This document shows, piece by piece, positions 16,481-24,837 of a DNA stretch of 64,000 nucleotides. Every line of letters starts with the position of its first letter. The stretch's first letter is position 1. A program made the translations under genes and the position numbers. The notes beneath the pieces are model-generated. The model was not told the DNA's origin, did no database searches, and saw only the letters and a list, made by a program, of their open reading frames with translations. Source of the stretch: Simonsiella sp051414845 (GTDB lineage Bacteria; Pseudomonadota; Gammaproteobacteria; Burkholderiales; Neisseriaceae); assembly GCA_051414845.1 (NCBI GenBank), contig CP183313.1, positions 2,170,001 through 2,234,000 of the forward strand. Reading direction: 5' to 3'.

Positions 16481-16571
16481 CCCCTTTCAGGCAGCCCAAA
16501 CAGGCAGCCTGAAACGGCAAAACACGTTTCAAGCACACTGTTTCAGGCTGCCTATTGCCAAAGGAAAGCAC

Positions 16572-17012
16572 ATGAAACCATGTAGCCAAAGCGCGCCCAT
16601 TCAAGGCGTAAAACCCCAAAAAACTTCATTAAAACAAACTCATACAAAACCTACATCAGCCAAAAGCGGCTTTCACACATGGCAGCCTGAACACCATGCG
16701 CCAAGCATTCAGGCAATCGTTATGCAAATCAAGCGCGATTATGGCGTGGATTATCAAGCCAAACGCAGCCATATTCACGACTGTTTCAAACGTGAATACA
16801 ACCGCTACCGTGAGCTTTACGACACCCCAGCTGCGCGAGAAATGGCAGCCTTTAACGCGCAATACCGCGTGGACAGCCTATTAAACGCCTATCACGACAA
16901 CGCCGCCAAAGAGCAGCGCATAGAAGCTGCCATCAAAGCGCGTTTTCAAGAGCGTGAAGCCAAACGCGCTGCCAGCAAAGCCGCCAAACAAGTCAAAGGA
17001 GCAAAACCGTGA
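16572..17012 (+). CDS. Hypothetical island protein, 146 aa
   Basis: This soluble, strongly basic protein is rich in Ala, Lys and Arg, with a helical second half (QRIEAAIKARFQEREAKRAASKAAKQ) that may form a coiled coil. Start 16572 has an AAGGAA ribosome-binding site, and the stop overlaps the next gene's GTG start by 4 bp. No family is recognised. The small co-transcribed run to 18486 is typical of satellite accessory modules. Confidence 0.6.
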   Translation: MKPCSQSAPIQGVKPQKTSLKQTHTKPTSAKSGFHTWQPEHHAPSIQAIVMQIKRDYGVDYQAKRSHIHDCFKREYNRYRELYDTPAAREMAAFNAQYRVDSLLNAYHDNAAKEQRIEAAIKARFQEREAKRAASKAAKQVKGAKP

Positions 17013-17209
17013 GCCAATGCCACAAAATCCCCAAAGCCCCAATTAAACGCGCATTTAGCGTGATTAGCGTGAAAAAAATCCGCGCGTTTAAAAGTCTAGA
17101 CGCGGCAAGCCGTTTTATAGATATGCGCTTGCAGCAAAAACCCGCATTCAATTTCAACATTCAACAAAGCGGCGACGAATGGATAGTAAGCCGCGTGATA
17201 GGAGCGTAA
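17009..17209 (+). CDS. Small island protein, 66 aa, GTG start
   Basis: The GTG start overlaps the upstream stop (GTGA). The product (MSQCHKIPKAPIKRAF to WIVSRVIGA) is basic and short, with no recognised domain. The tight overlap on both sides supports coding in an operon. It is followed 2 bp later by the next gene. Confidence 0.5.
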   Translation: MSQCHKIPKAPIKRAFSVISVKKIRAFKSLDAASRFIDMRLQQKPAFNFNIQQSGDEWIVSRVIGA

Positions 17210-17211
17210 AC

Positions 17212-17454
17212 ATGAGCAAATGCCCTTTCCCAGCCGATAGCCAAAATGCCGAAATATTGCAGCTATTGCGCGCAAATCCAAACGGCGTAACCGTTTATGA
17301 ATTGCACCTGCAAGGCTACAACAGCCCCACTTCACGCATTGCAGAATTGCGACGACACGGCTACCACATTGAAACCATCATGCAAAAACACATCAACAAA
17401 CACGGCAAAGAAATCCAACGCGGTATCTACATTTTGAAAGGCGAACCCAAATGA
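17212..17454 (+). CDS. HTH_39-like winged-helix protein, 80 aa
   Basis: The segment EILQLLRANPNGVTVYELHLQGYNSPTSRIAELRRHGYHIETI (about residues 11-53) matches the helix-turn-helix HTH_39 family of small phage proteins, in which the second helix RIAELRR is followed by GY/HxI. ATG 17212 has a GGAG ribosome-binding site; a start 33 bases upstream is less likely. It probably binds DNA. The stop overlaps the next gene by 4 bp. Confidence 0.7.
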   Translation: MSKCPFPADSQNAEILQLLRANPNGVTVYELHLQGYNSPTSRIAELRRHGYHIETIMQKHINKHGKEIQRGIYILKGEPK

Positions 17455-17831
17455 AATGCACAGCAAACCATGAAGCAGCAAACCAAATCCAACTGGACAA
17501 AAGCGGCGGTTATTATTCAGGCTTGGCAGACTTAATTAACCACTTGGCAAAACTAGCAGACGACAAAATTAAAGCCTTGCCTGCCAAGGATTTAGCCTAT
17601 TTGCAAAGCTGTGTTGAAACCGCACAAATTTCACTCAATGGCATAGCCTTTGCTGCTGCCCTTACTTTTCAGTGCATGGAAAAAGACGAGCGAGACCAAA
17701 ACGGCTTGATTGAGCGCAACACCGATTTTGCCCTAACCAACGCGGAAACTAACGAGCTATTTTTTAAGTTATCGCATGAATGGCAATTCATCGCCAACAA
17801 TCCGCAAATCTACCGCGCTAAATCCGCGTAA
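17451..17831 (+). CDS. Hypothetical island protein, 126 aa
   Basis: This is a helical, soluble protein with no recognised domain (GGYYSGLADLINHLAKLADDKIKALPAKDLAYLQSCVETAQISL). The start overlaps the stop of the HTH_39-like gene (ATGA), so the genes are translationally coupled. An AT-rich gap with a DUS follows. Confidence 0.55.
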   Translation: MKCTANHEAANQIQLDKSGGYYSGLADLINHLAKLADDKIKALPAKDLAYLQSCVETAQISLNGIAFAAALTFQCMEKDERDQNGLIERNTDFALTNAETNELFFKLSHEWQFIANNPQIYRAKSA

Positions 17832-18022
17832 CCCCCCCTTAATCCACAACCAAGCAAATCGCCTACCTTGCTACCTGAAAAGTCAGCACGGCAGCCAAAA
17901 CGCCGCCTTGTGGATTATATAACCCATTGATTTAACATTAAATATGTTTTTTTAACCGCTGGTGTAGGGTATTTAAACCCCTTTTCAGGCAGCCTAAAAA
18001 CACCAGCAAAAGGACAAACACC

Positions 18023-18202
18023 ATGGCAAAAATTAAACCCTGCCCACGCTGCAAAATGTGGCTATGCGACCACCCCGAAAACCAAAGCAGCGACCGCAAC
18101 AAACGCTTTTTAAAAGCAGAATTGCAAAAAGCACACAATCGCCTATTTCCCCACTTTCAGGCAGCCTTAAACGACCAACAAAGCAAGGAGCGCAAACCAT
18201 GA
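18023..18202 (+). CDS. Small zinc-ribbon-like protein, 59 aa
   Basis: The product begins MAKIKPCPRCKMWLCDHPEN. The CPRC pair and following CDH could hold a zinc ion. A good start lies after AAAGGA, and the stop overlaps the next gene's start (ATGA). Function is unknown; small zinc-finger proteins are frequent in phage early operons. A DUS near the 3' end encodes FQAAL. Confidence 0.55.
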   Translation: MAKIKPCPRCKMWLCDHPENQSSDRNKRFLKAELQKAHNRLFPHFQAALNDQQSKERKP

Positions 18203-18486
18203 TAAACGTATTTTCTGCAGAGCTATTACAGCAAGAGCTAGACAGCGATTTTGATGCAACGCGCATTTCAATGGCAGCCATGGCAACCATTGCCGAAATA
18301 CACGGCGCGCAAACCATTTTAAACGCATTCATGCGCTGCTATGCCCAAAACATGGATTTTAAGCAAGCACTTGAAAGCGTGATTGAACAAATCATTGAAC
18401 CACACGACCAAGCCATACAGCTAAAAGAACAAGCCAAGCAGATTTTGGCATTGCATCTAGATGGCGATAGCGAAATCATCAATTAG
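18199..18486 (+). CDS. Hypothetical island protein, 95 aa
   Basis: ATG 18199 overlaps the upstream stop by 4 bp and has AAGGAG close by. The protein (MINVFSAELLQQELDSDF) is acidic and helical with no recognised domain. The primase gene starts 12 bp downstream with its own GGAG, so all belong to one operon. Confidence 0.55.
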   Translation: MINVFSAELLQQELDSDFDATRISMAAMATIAEIHGAQTILNAFMRCYAQNMDFKQALESVIEQIIEPHDQAIQLKEQAKQILALHLDGDSEIIN

Positions 18487-18497
18487 GAGCGCAAACC

Positions 18498-19547
18498 ATG
18501 AATGCACACCACCCAAACGCGCAAGACATCGCCCGTCATCAATGGCATTACATTTTGCCCAGCATAGGCATAGAAGCGCATTTCTTACGCGATACACACC
18601 AACCCTGCCCCCTATGCGGCGGTAAAGACCGTTTCAGATACGACAACAAAGACGGCAACGGCACCTACTTTTGCAACCAATGCGGCGCAGGCAATGGCTA
18701 CACCCTAATGCAAAAACACCTAGGAATTTCATTCCTTGAAGCCTTAGAAATCGTCAAAAACCTATTAGGCTATGGCGACAATCAAGCTCAAACGCCCAGC
18801 AAAGCAGTTTTCAGGCAGCCTGAAAGCCATTCAGGGCAACCAGCAAGCAAAGACCGCCTAGCGCGCCTAATGCGCATATGGCACGAAACAGAGCCGTTAA
18901 ACGATTTTGCCCTTGCCTACTACCAAGCACGCGGCTTAGACCTAGCCAAGCTACCCCAAACCGCCGCCATCCGTTTCGCCTCTAGCCTTGCCTATTGGAC
19001 AAACGACACCAACGGCAAATCACAGCATTTTGGCAACTTCCCTTGCATTGTAGCCGCCATCAAAGACCAAGCAGGGCAACTACAAGGCTTACACCTAACC
19101 TACCTACAACCACGCAGCAACGCCAAATTAAACGCCCTGCACCCCCAAACAGGCGCACCATTACCCGCTAAAAAAATGCAGAGCCGTTTTTCAGGCAGTC
19201 TAAAAGGCGCGAGCGTGCAAATCGAGCAGCCAAACGCAGACGGCGTAATCATCATTGCCGAGGGCATAGAAACCGCCCTAGCCGCGCGTGAACTGTTTGA
19301 CTTGCCCATACAGGCAGCATTGAGCGCAAAACTGTTAGAGCAGTGGCAAGCACCCCCAAACGCAAAACACGTTTTAATCATTGCAGACCATGACACGCTG
19401 CGCGATGTAGGTTTTCAGGCAGCCTTGCACCTTGCAAATCGCTTACAAAAACAAGGCTTAACCGTACAAATATGGCAGCCTGAAACGCAAGGAATGGACG
19501 CGCTAGACGAGCTAAACCAAATCAAGCAGCGCGAACAGGCTGCCTGA
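18498..19547 (+). CDS. Zinc-finger/Toprim primase of P4-like type
   Basis: This 349-residue protein has an N-terminal zinc-binding primase domain with four cysteines (CPLCGGKDRFRY near residues 36-47 and YFCNQCGAGNGYTL near 56-69). A Toprim domain in the C-terminal half contains IIIAEGIETALAARE (catalytic E) and HVLIIADHD (DxD-type metal site). It should prime replication of the island, working with the DUF927 protein. Two DUS copies lie in the linker between domains. Confidence 0.87.
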   Translation: MNAHHPNAQDIARHQWHYILPSIGIEAHFLRDTHQPCPLCGGKDRFRYDNKDGNGTYFCNQCGAGNGYTLMQKHLGISFLEALEIVKNLLGYGDNQAQTPSKAVFRQPESHSGQPASKDRLARLMRIWHETEPLNDFALAYYQARGLDLAKLPQTAAIRFASSLAYWTNDTNGKSQHFGNFPCIVAAIKDQAGQLQGLHLTYLQPRSNAKLNALHPQTGAPLPAKKMQSRFSGSLKGASVQIEQPNADGVIIIAEGIETALAARELFDLPIQAALSAKLLEQWQAPPNAKHVLIIADHDTLRDVGFQAALHLANRLQKQGLTVQIWQPETQGMDALDELNQIKQREQAA

Positions 19548-19644
19548 AAATCCCCTACCCTATCGCCGCCCTATCCCCTACCGCCCCAAAACGCCCCAAA
19601 TCGCGCCATAGGGCAAAAGGGGAGGGCAACAAGGAGACATCCCC

Positions 19645-20052
19645 ATGCACCCCATATTATCCGCGCTAATAGGCGCAACAGGCGGCGCATTTACCGTATG
19701 GCTAATCCAGCGCAACACCCTAGCGCAACAATGGCAACAGCTACACCAGCAAGCAGATGAAATCATTGATTTACAAGATGAAAATCACTTTTTGCGTCAA
19801 GAGCTAGAGATTGCCGTTTCCATATCCAAACGCCTCAATGAAGCCTTAGCTGAAAAGTTTGCGGGCGTTTACAGCGGTTATGGCTTCAGGCAGCCTGAAA
19901 ACACCAGCCAAGCCATCGCATACCAAGAGCAGCAAAACAGCGAAAAAGAAGCCCTAACCATAGGCAATACCACCTACTTTATTGCCCCCGAAATCGCCGC
20001 CGAAATGGAATATTTACGACAAGAAAGAGAGCTAAAACAATGGCACTGCTAG
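19645..20052 (+). CDS. Single-pass membrane coiled-coil protein, 135 aa
   Basis: An N-terminal hydrophobic segment (ILSALIGATGGAFTVWLI, residues 4-21) is followed by a predicted coiled coil (QQLHQQADEIIDLQDENHFLRQELEIAV) and a soluble tail. It has an AGGAG ribosome-binding site and overlaps the following helicase gene by 13 bp. No family is recognised. By position it could anchor or modulate replication; this is speculation. Confidence 0.55.
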   Translation: MHPILSALIGATGGAFTVWLIQRNTLAQQWQQLHQQADEIIDLQDENHFLRQELEIAVSISKRLNEALAEKFAGVYSGYGFRQPENTSQAIAYQEQQNSEKEALTIGNTTYFIAPEIAAEMEYLRQERELKQWHC

Positions 20053-21758
20053 ACCACCAAACCATAGAAACCTACACCCCATCGCCACGCTTTGAGACCA
20101 CCGAAAAAGGCGTGTTCTACATCGCCCTAGACAACGACGGCAACGAAAAACCGCCCATGCAACTATCAAGCTGCATAGACATCATAGGCAGCGGCATACA
20201 CACCAACGGAGAAGCCTACCGCATGATTCAATACACTCATAACGTAACGCGTGAAAAACGCATAGCCGCCATACCCTGCAGTGCAATAGGCAGCAACTGG
20301 AGCTACCTACAAGGCATAGGCATAACCATCTATTCAGGCAGGCTAAAACGCGAACGCTTAGCCGACTATTTGCAAACACAAGGCAGCCGCGAACAATGGC
20401 TAATCACAGATAAGGCAGGTTGGATAAACGGCGCGTATGTATTGCCCAATGGCGACATCATCACACCAGCCGAGCCGCTGGAACCAACTGGACCAAACCA
20501 AACAATGCGCGTGTTCTACAATGGCGACAAAAGCCAAGCGCAAGCCTACCAAGTTTCAGGCAGCCTGAAAGATTGGCAAGAGAACGTAGCACGATACGCG
20601 CAACACAATAGCCGCCTATGCCTAGCCATTGGCACAGCCCTAGCCGCCCCCTTGTTAAAGCTGCTTAAAATAGAAAGCGGGGGCTTTCACTTACAAGGCA
20701 AGTCATCAATAGGCAAAACCACCGCCGTTAATCTATCGCTTTCCATTTTTGGCGAACCTGAAAACCTATTGTTATCATGGAAAGGCACAGGCTTAAGTTT
20801 TCAAAACATCGCCGCCGCGCGAAACGATGGCTTTGTTGTGCTAGACGAAATCGGACAAGCCGCAAAAAAAGTTGTCTCAGATACCGCCTACAGCCTATTT
20901 AACGGCATGAATAAACTACAAGCCCAAAAAGAAGGCGGCAACCGCGCATTAACCCGATGGCGCGTATTAGCCCTATCCACAGGCGAAAAGACCCCCGAAA
21001 ACTACTTACGCGGTATGGACGACTGGAACGCAGGGCAAAACGTCAGACTGCCCACGCTACCAGCAGATACAGGCAAAGGCAAAGGCATTTACGACACCCT
21101 ACACGGCTTCAAAGACGGCGGCGCACTATCCGACCATCTCAACCAACAAACCGCGCAATATCACGGCATAGCAGGGCGAGCATTTATTGCCCAATTAAGC
21201 CCCGAAAAAATCCAGCTAGCCCGCAACCACGCCGCGCAATTCATGGCAGAGCTACCGCCTCAAATCAAAGGGCAAGCCTACCGCGTAGCCAAGCGTTTCG
21301 CCCTAATCGCCGCCGCCCTAGAAATCGCCACCGATATAACAGGCTTTGCCGCAGGGCAAGGCAAAGAAGCCATACAAGATTGTTTCTATGCTTGGTTAGC
21401 CGTCAATGGCAGCGGCGATAGAGAAGAAAAACTGATTATAGAAGCCGTAGAAAACCACTTTGCCCAATACGCCTACACCGCCCGATACGCCCTAAAAGGC
21501 GCGAAACATTCATACGACCACAGCAACAACCACGCAGGCTACTATGAAAACGACGGCGAAACACGTTTCATGTATGTATTGCCCATAGTGATAGAAAGCG
21601 AAATACTGCCAACTCACGAAAAGCGGCAAATTAGAGAAACCCTACACGGCATACAATGGCTACTCAAAGACAAAGAACGGTTTTTACACCAACTAACAGG
21701 CGGTATACGCTATTACAAATTCAAAGGCGTAACCCCGCCAAACAAAGAGCCGCAATAA
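20040..21758 (+). CDS. DUF927 domain ATPase (superfamily-II helicase-like)
   Basis: This 572-residue replication protein shows the DUF927 arrangement: an N-terminal region ending RERLADYLQTQGSREQWLITDKAGWING, and an ATPase with Walker A LQGKSSIGKTTAV (about residues 218-230) and Walker B GFVVLDEIGQA. DUF927 proteins pair with Toprim primases in integrative elements and phage satellites, unwinding the origin. The C-terminus ends about 200 bp before the iteron cluster, a likely substrate. Length is close to the family's usual size. Confidence 0.87.
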   Translation: MALLDHQTIETYTPSPRFETTEKGVFYIALDNDGNEKPPMQLSSCIDIIGSGIHTNGEAYRMIQYTHNVTREKRIAAIPCSAIGSNWSYLQGIGITIYSGRLKRERLADYLQTQGSREQWLITDKAGWINGAYVLPNGDIITPAEPLEPTGPNQTMRVFYNGDKSQAQAYQVSGSLKDWQENVARYAQHNSRLCLAIGTALAAPLLKLLKIESGGFHLQGKSSIGKTTAVNLSLSIFGEPENLLLSWKGTGLSFQNIAAARNDGFVVLDEIGQAAKKVVSDTAYSLFNGMNKLQAQKEGGNRALTRWRVLALSTGEKTPENYLRGMDDWNAGQNVRLPTLPADTGKGKGIYDTLHGFKDGGALSDHLNQQTAQYHGIAGRAFIAQLSPEKIQLARNHAAQFMAELPPQIKGQAYRVAKRFALIAAALEIATDITGFAAGQGKEAIQDCFYAWLAVNGSGDREEKLIIEAVENHFAQYAYTARYALKGAKHSYDHSNNHAGYYENDGETRFMYVLPIVIESEILPTHEKRQIRETLHGIQWLLKDKERFLHQLTGGIRYYKFKGVTPPNKEPQ

Positions 21759-21771
21759 ACCAATAACAAAC

Positions 21772-21808
21772 AGGCAGCCTGAAAGTATCACATCTTTTCA
21801 GGCTGCCT
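21772..21808 (+). terminator. Inverted-pair DUS terminator after the DUF927 gene
   Basis: AGGCAGCCTGAAA (21772-21784) is mirrored by TTTCAGGCTGCCT (21796-21808). It is of the AGGCAGCCTGAA dialect, unlike most paired terminators of the flanking core genome, and ends the island's replication operon. Confidence 0.75.
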
Positions 21809-21950
21809 TTACTTTCGCCGCTAGTGTTGAGCATTAAGAAAATATTAGCATTAAATTCTAAAAAATAAACAATTTAAGCAATATAATAAAAAAGCCAAAA
21901 CCACCCAAAAAACCACTAAAACAAACCTAATTCAGGCAGCCTAAAAAAGA

Positions 21951-22204
21951 ACTGGTTATTTTTTGCCCAAAATCGGAAAATCTGAAAAAATCATAACCAT
22001 TAAAAAACAACAATATACAAAAACAGCAAAAATCAAAATTGCTTAAAAAATAAGCATAACCAGTCAAAAATAACCAGTACATTTATATTTAAAAACAATA
22101 AGATAAGCGCATTTTTAGCAAAAAAATAACCACAAAATAACCAGTAGTGAAAATAAAAACATAAATAAAACAACACTGTAACCACAATAACCAGTATAAC
22201 CAGT
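21951..22204. repeat. ATAACCAGT iteron cluster, candidate island origin
   Basis: Perfect direct copies of ATAACCAGT begin at 22056, 22070, 22137, 22187 and 22196, with an inverted copy at 21951-21959 and degenerate copies near 22126 and 22179, all in very AT-rich DNA. An inverted copy also lies after the integrase (11685-11693). Iterons plus AT-rich DNA beside a primase-helicase operon fit an origin of replication. The stretch 21809-22529 contains no gene. Confidence 0.6.
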
Positions 22205-22529
22205 ACTTTTCGCGCTTATATACACTTTTATTTTTCACCACCCAAAAACCCAAAACCCAATTTAGCACAAAATACCAAAACAACAAAAAACGCCGATAAT
22301 GTAGAGCGATAAAACCACATCACACCAGCGGCAACAAATACAGGCAGCCTGAAACATAATCACGCCCAAACAGGAAACACACACGCGCCAAAAGTTATGA
22401 GACAATCAAACCACGCCAACCAAAAAAACACCCCAAAAAGGCGAACACTTTTGCTTTTTTGGGGTATATTGAAAAACGCATTTCAACTTTATTAATTAAA
22501 ACAATATTTTAATTGCTTACTTCTGCCTT

Positions 22530-22542
22530 TGTTGGCGAGGCA
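22530..22542. repeat. attR of the tRNA-Arg island
   Basis: This is an exact copy of the 13 bases TGTTGGCGAGGCA from the tRNA-Arg 3' end. The left end of an IS5-like element begins four bases further on, so the junction is disturbed by a later insertion. Confidence 0.75.
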
Positions 22543-22609
22543 GCCTGAAACCTTTGCCCCCCAAAAAAACCTCTAAATTCCCTCCATCAAGAATTCAGAG
22601 GATTTTTCC

Positions 22610-23807
22610 ATGTCCAGCTTCTTCTACCAATCAGCACAAACCCTACTCAACCAATACGCCGACCGTTTCCCTTTACCTAAAATCACCCAACTTTTGGATT
22701 GGCAAGTCATTGAACAAACACTCGCCAGCCATAAAGTTCGCTATGTGCGCGACAACGGCGGTCGCCCCGCTTACCCCTTGTTACCCATGTTCCGCGCGGT
22801 TTTGCTCGGGCAATGGCACAGTTTATCCGCCCCCGAATTGGAGCGCAGTTTGGTGACCCGTTTGGATTTCATCCTCTCTTGCCAATTTCCCGATGAGATG
22901 AATTTGCCCGACCATAGCACACCCAACTGTTTCTGTAACTGGTTTAATTCAAGAGGGCTTGGCAAATGAACTGCATCAAGAAATCAACCGACAACTCGCC
23001 CACAACCAACTCAAAGTAGAAAAAGCACAAACCGCAATTGTGGACGCGACCATTATCCAAACCGCAGGCGGGAAACTCAAAAAATCCATTGAAGTCAATG
23101 AAAGTGAAGAAATTGTCCAAACGCCGGCTAGCAAAGACAAAGACGCAAGATGGACAATCAAAAGCAAGCATTGGTATTAGGGGCTACTGACAATTCGTTT
23201 CGCGGTTGAGTTTTGCGCTAAATTTACCAAATTCTGCGTTAAAAATATTCGCCAATGAACGGCATTGGCTCACATTTTTGCCTTGAATTTGGCAAATTTA
23301 TCTGCAAAATCAACTCGCGCCCAAATTGTCAGTAGCCCCTAGGGCTACAAACTTCATGCGCGGTGCGATGAAGAAGGCTTTATAGAGCAAATTCACGTTA
23401 CGCCAGCCAATGCATCTAATGTAAATCATTTGGAAACCGTGTTGGACAAGGTTGAACACGGAGTCAAAGTGTATGCAGATAAAGGCTATGACAGTCAATC
23501 CAACCGCGAATTTTTGGAGAAAAATCAATTAATGGACGGCATTATGTGTAAAGCGCACCGCAATAAACCTTTGACGCGTGAAGACATTGGGCGCAATAAG
23601 GAGCTGGCAAAAATCCGTTATCGGGTGGAACAGAGTTTTGCCATTTTGCACTGTATATTCAGATGTAAACGGGCGAGCTATTTTGGCTTGGAAAGGGTCA
23701 AAGGGTAGTTGGGGTTGAAAGTGATTTGTTTGAATTTGCTTAAAGCGGCGAACAAGTTAAGGCTTGTTGCGCTGATTACGGTGCTTATTGTGCCCATTGC
23801 TGCCTGA
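22610..23807 (+). pseudogene. IS5-family transposase, multiply disrupted
   Basis: The N-terminal part (MSSFFYQSAQTLLNQYADRF) has the DUF772 region. An extra T near 22942-22944 shifts the frame, and the chain continues as LIQEGLANELHQEINRQL and IVDATIIQTAGG, which holds the first catalytic D. At 23178 a 164-bp MITE interrupts KSKHWY|GYKLH. The transposase then resumes (VYADKGYDSQSNREFL, second D; IRYRVEQSFAILH, catalytic E). TAG at 23706-23708 truncates the last stretch. At least three lesions make it inactive. Confidence 0.85.
23178..23341. repeat. 164-bp MITE, copy 1
   Basis: The terminal inverted repeats are TAGGGGCTACTGACAATT and AATTGTCAGTAGCCCCTA. A closely related 164-bp copy lies in opposite orientation at 39904-40067. 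It has no coding capacity. It disrupts the IS5-like transposase cleanly between two codons, so it moved after that IS arrived. Confidence 0.85.
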
Positions 23808-23962
23808 AGGGGCATAAGGAAGCCTGAAATAGGGCTGTTTGGGTGGGGTGTTTGTGTTTGTTGAGGTTGGTTTGGGTTGTTTGGGGTTGGAATGGTGAAA
23901 ACCCCAAAACAAGTGGGTTGTTTTTGGGGTTTTGCAAAGGTTTCATTTTTATCGGTTTGGGT

Positions 23963-24091
23963 TTACCAGCGTAATCCTGTACCAATCGCTGCGCCTACGC
24001 CTGAATTATTGGCGGAAACGGCGGTATAACTGTTGTCGCAAGCGGTTAATGCTAGGGTGCACGTTGCGATGATGAACGCTTTTTTCAACAT
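23963..24091 (-). CDS. Small lipoprotein, 42 aa
   Basis: The minus strand encodes MLKKAFIIATCTLALTACDN followed by a short Ser/Gly-rich tail ending GTGLRW. The lipobox LTAC places the lipidated cysteine at residue 18. It starts 5 bp after the ubiG stop and may be co-transcribed. It resembles entericidin-like or glycine-rich small lipoproteins, but the function is unknown. Confidence 0.55.
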   Translation of the reverse strand: MLKKAFIIATCTLALTACDNSYTAVSANNSGVGAAIGTGLRW

Positions 24092-24095
24092 GTTT

Positions 24096-24818
24096 TCAGG
24101 CAGCCCTGGCAACTTGGCAGTTAATCATGTAGTTCACGGAAACATCATCGGTTTCAAAATAGGTTTTGCTGAGTAAATTGTATGACATGCCTTGTGTACC
24201 AATCACATCTAAATTTGCCAAACGCGCCATGCGGGCTAATTCGGCGGGCGTGATGAATTTTTGCCAGTCGTGCGTGCCTTTGGGGACGAGTTGCAGCAAG
24301 TATTCTGCGCCGAAAATGGCGTGGACATAGGATTTGGGATTGCGGTTGATGGTGGAGAAAAAGACCATGCCGTCGGGTTTCACTAATTTGGCGCAGGCGC
24401 GGATGATGGAGGCGGGGTCGGGCACGTGTTCGAGCATTTCCATGCAGGTTACAACGTCGAATTGGTGCGGCATTTCGGCGGCTAAATCTTCTACGCTGAC
24501 GCAACGGTAGCTGAGATTGGCGACATTGTGTTGCTCGGCGTGCGCTTGGGCAACGGCGAGTGATTTTTCTGCCATATCAATGCCTAACACGCTCTGCGCG
24601 CCCAGTTGCGCCATGCTTTCGCTGAGAATGCCACCGCCGCAACCGACGTCTAGTACGGTTTTGTCTGCTAATTGGGCGCGCTGGTTGATGTAGTGGAGAC
24701 GAATGGGGTTGATGTCATGTAGTGGTTTGAATTCACCTGTTTTATCCCACCATTTATCGGCGAGTTGGCTGAATTTTTCGATTTCTTGGGCATCTACGTT
24801 TTGGGTTTGCGTGTTCAT
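24096..24818 (-). CDS. ubiG: Ubiquinone biosynthesis O-methyltransferase
   Basis: This 240-residue SAM-dependent methyltransferase performs the two O-methylations of ubiquinone synthesis. The motif LDVGCGGGILSE (about residues 56-67), GIDMAEKSL and TCMEMLEHVPDP are diagnostic, and FFSTINRNPKSY is the UbiG signature. Length equals E. coli UbiG. It is transcribed from the minus strand 19 bp after the EEP-family gene, so the two may share a transcript. Confidence 0.94.
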   Translation of the reverse strand: MNTQTQNVDAQEIEKFSQLADKWWDKTGEFKPLHDINPIRLHYINQRAQLADKTVLDVGCGGGILSESMAQLGAQSVLGIDMAEKSLAVAQAHAEQHNVANLSYRCVSVEDLAAEMPHQFDVVTCMEMLEHVPDPASIIRACAKLVKPDGMVFFSTINRNPKSYVHAIFGAEYLLQLVPKGTHDWQKFITPAELARMARLANLDVIGTQGMSYNLLSKTYFETDDVSVNYMINCQVARAA

Positions 24819-24837
24819 AATGGGCTTTCTGGGATAT

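Larger units (their letters stand above)
9993..22542. mobile_element. 12.5-kb integrative island (phage satellite-like)
   Basis: The element lies between 13-bp direct repeats at tRNA-Arg(CCT). It contains a tyrosine integrase, a toxin-antitoxin pair, AlpA-like regulators, a KilA-N protein, HU, a run of small tightly overlapping genes, a Toprim/zinc primase and a DUF927 helicase. An AT-rich iteron region precedes attR. No capsid, tail, terminase, relaxase or type IV secretion genes are seen. The gene order (integrase, regulators, replication) resembles P4-like satellites. Almost all genes are rightward, and several overlap by 4 or more bases, indicating long operons. Confidence 0.8.
22547..23944. 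mobile_element. Degenerate IS5-like insertion sequence
   Basis: GAAACCTTTGC (22547-22557) and its exact complement GCAAAGGTTTC (23934-23944) bound about 1.4 kb that contains a broken IS5-family transposase and a 164-bp MITE insertion. The same terminal sequence occurs at the ends of several small non-coding elements in this window. Confidence 0.75.

Noticed and set aside
20957..21421. Arg-rich plus-strand frame within the DUF927 gene
   Set aside because: It is an alternate frame of a gene with clear Walker motifs. The Arg/Pro/Ser-rich product has no protein-like pattern.
9993..22542. Island as an integrative conjugative element
   Set aside because: No relaxase, coupling protein or type IV secretion genes are visible; the gene set fits a satellite or a small integrative element better.
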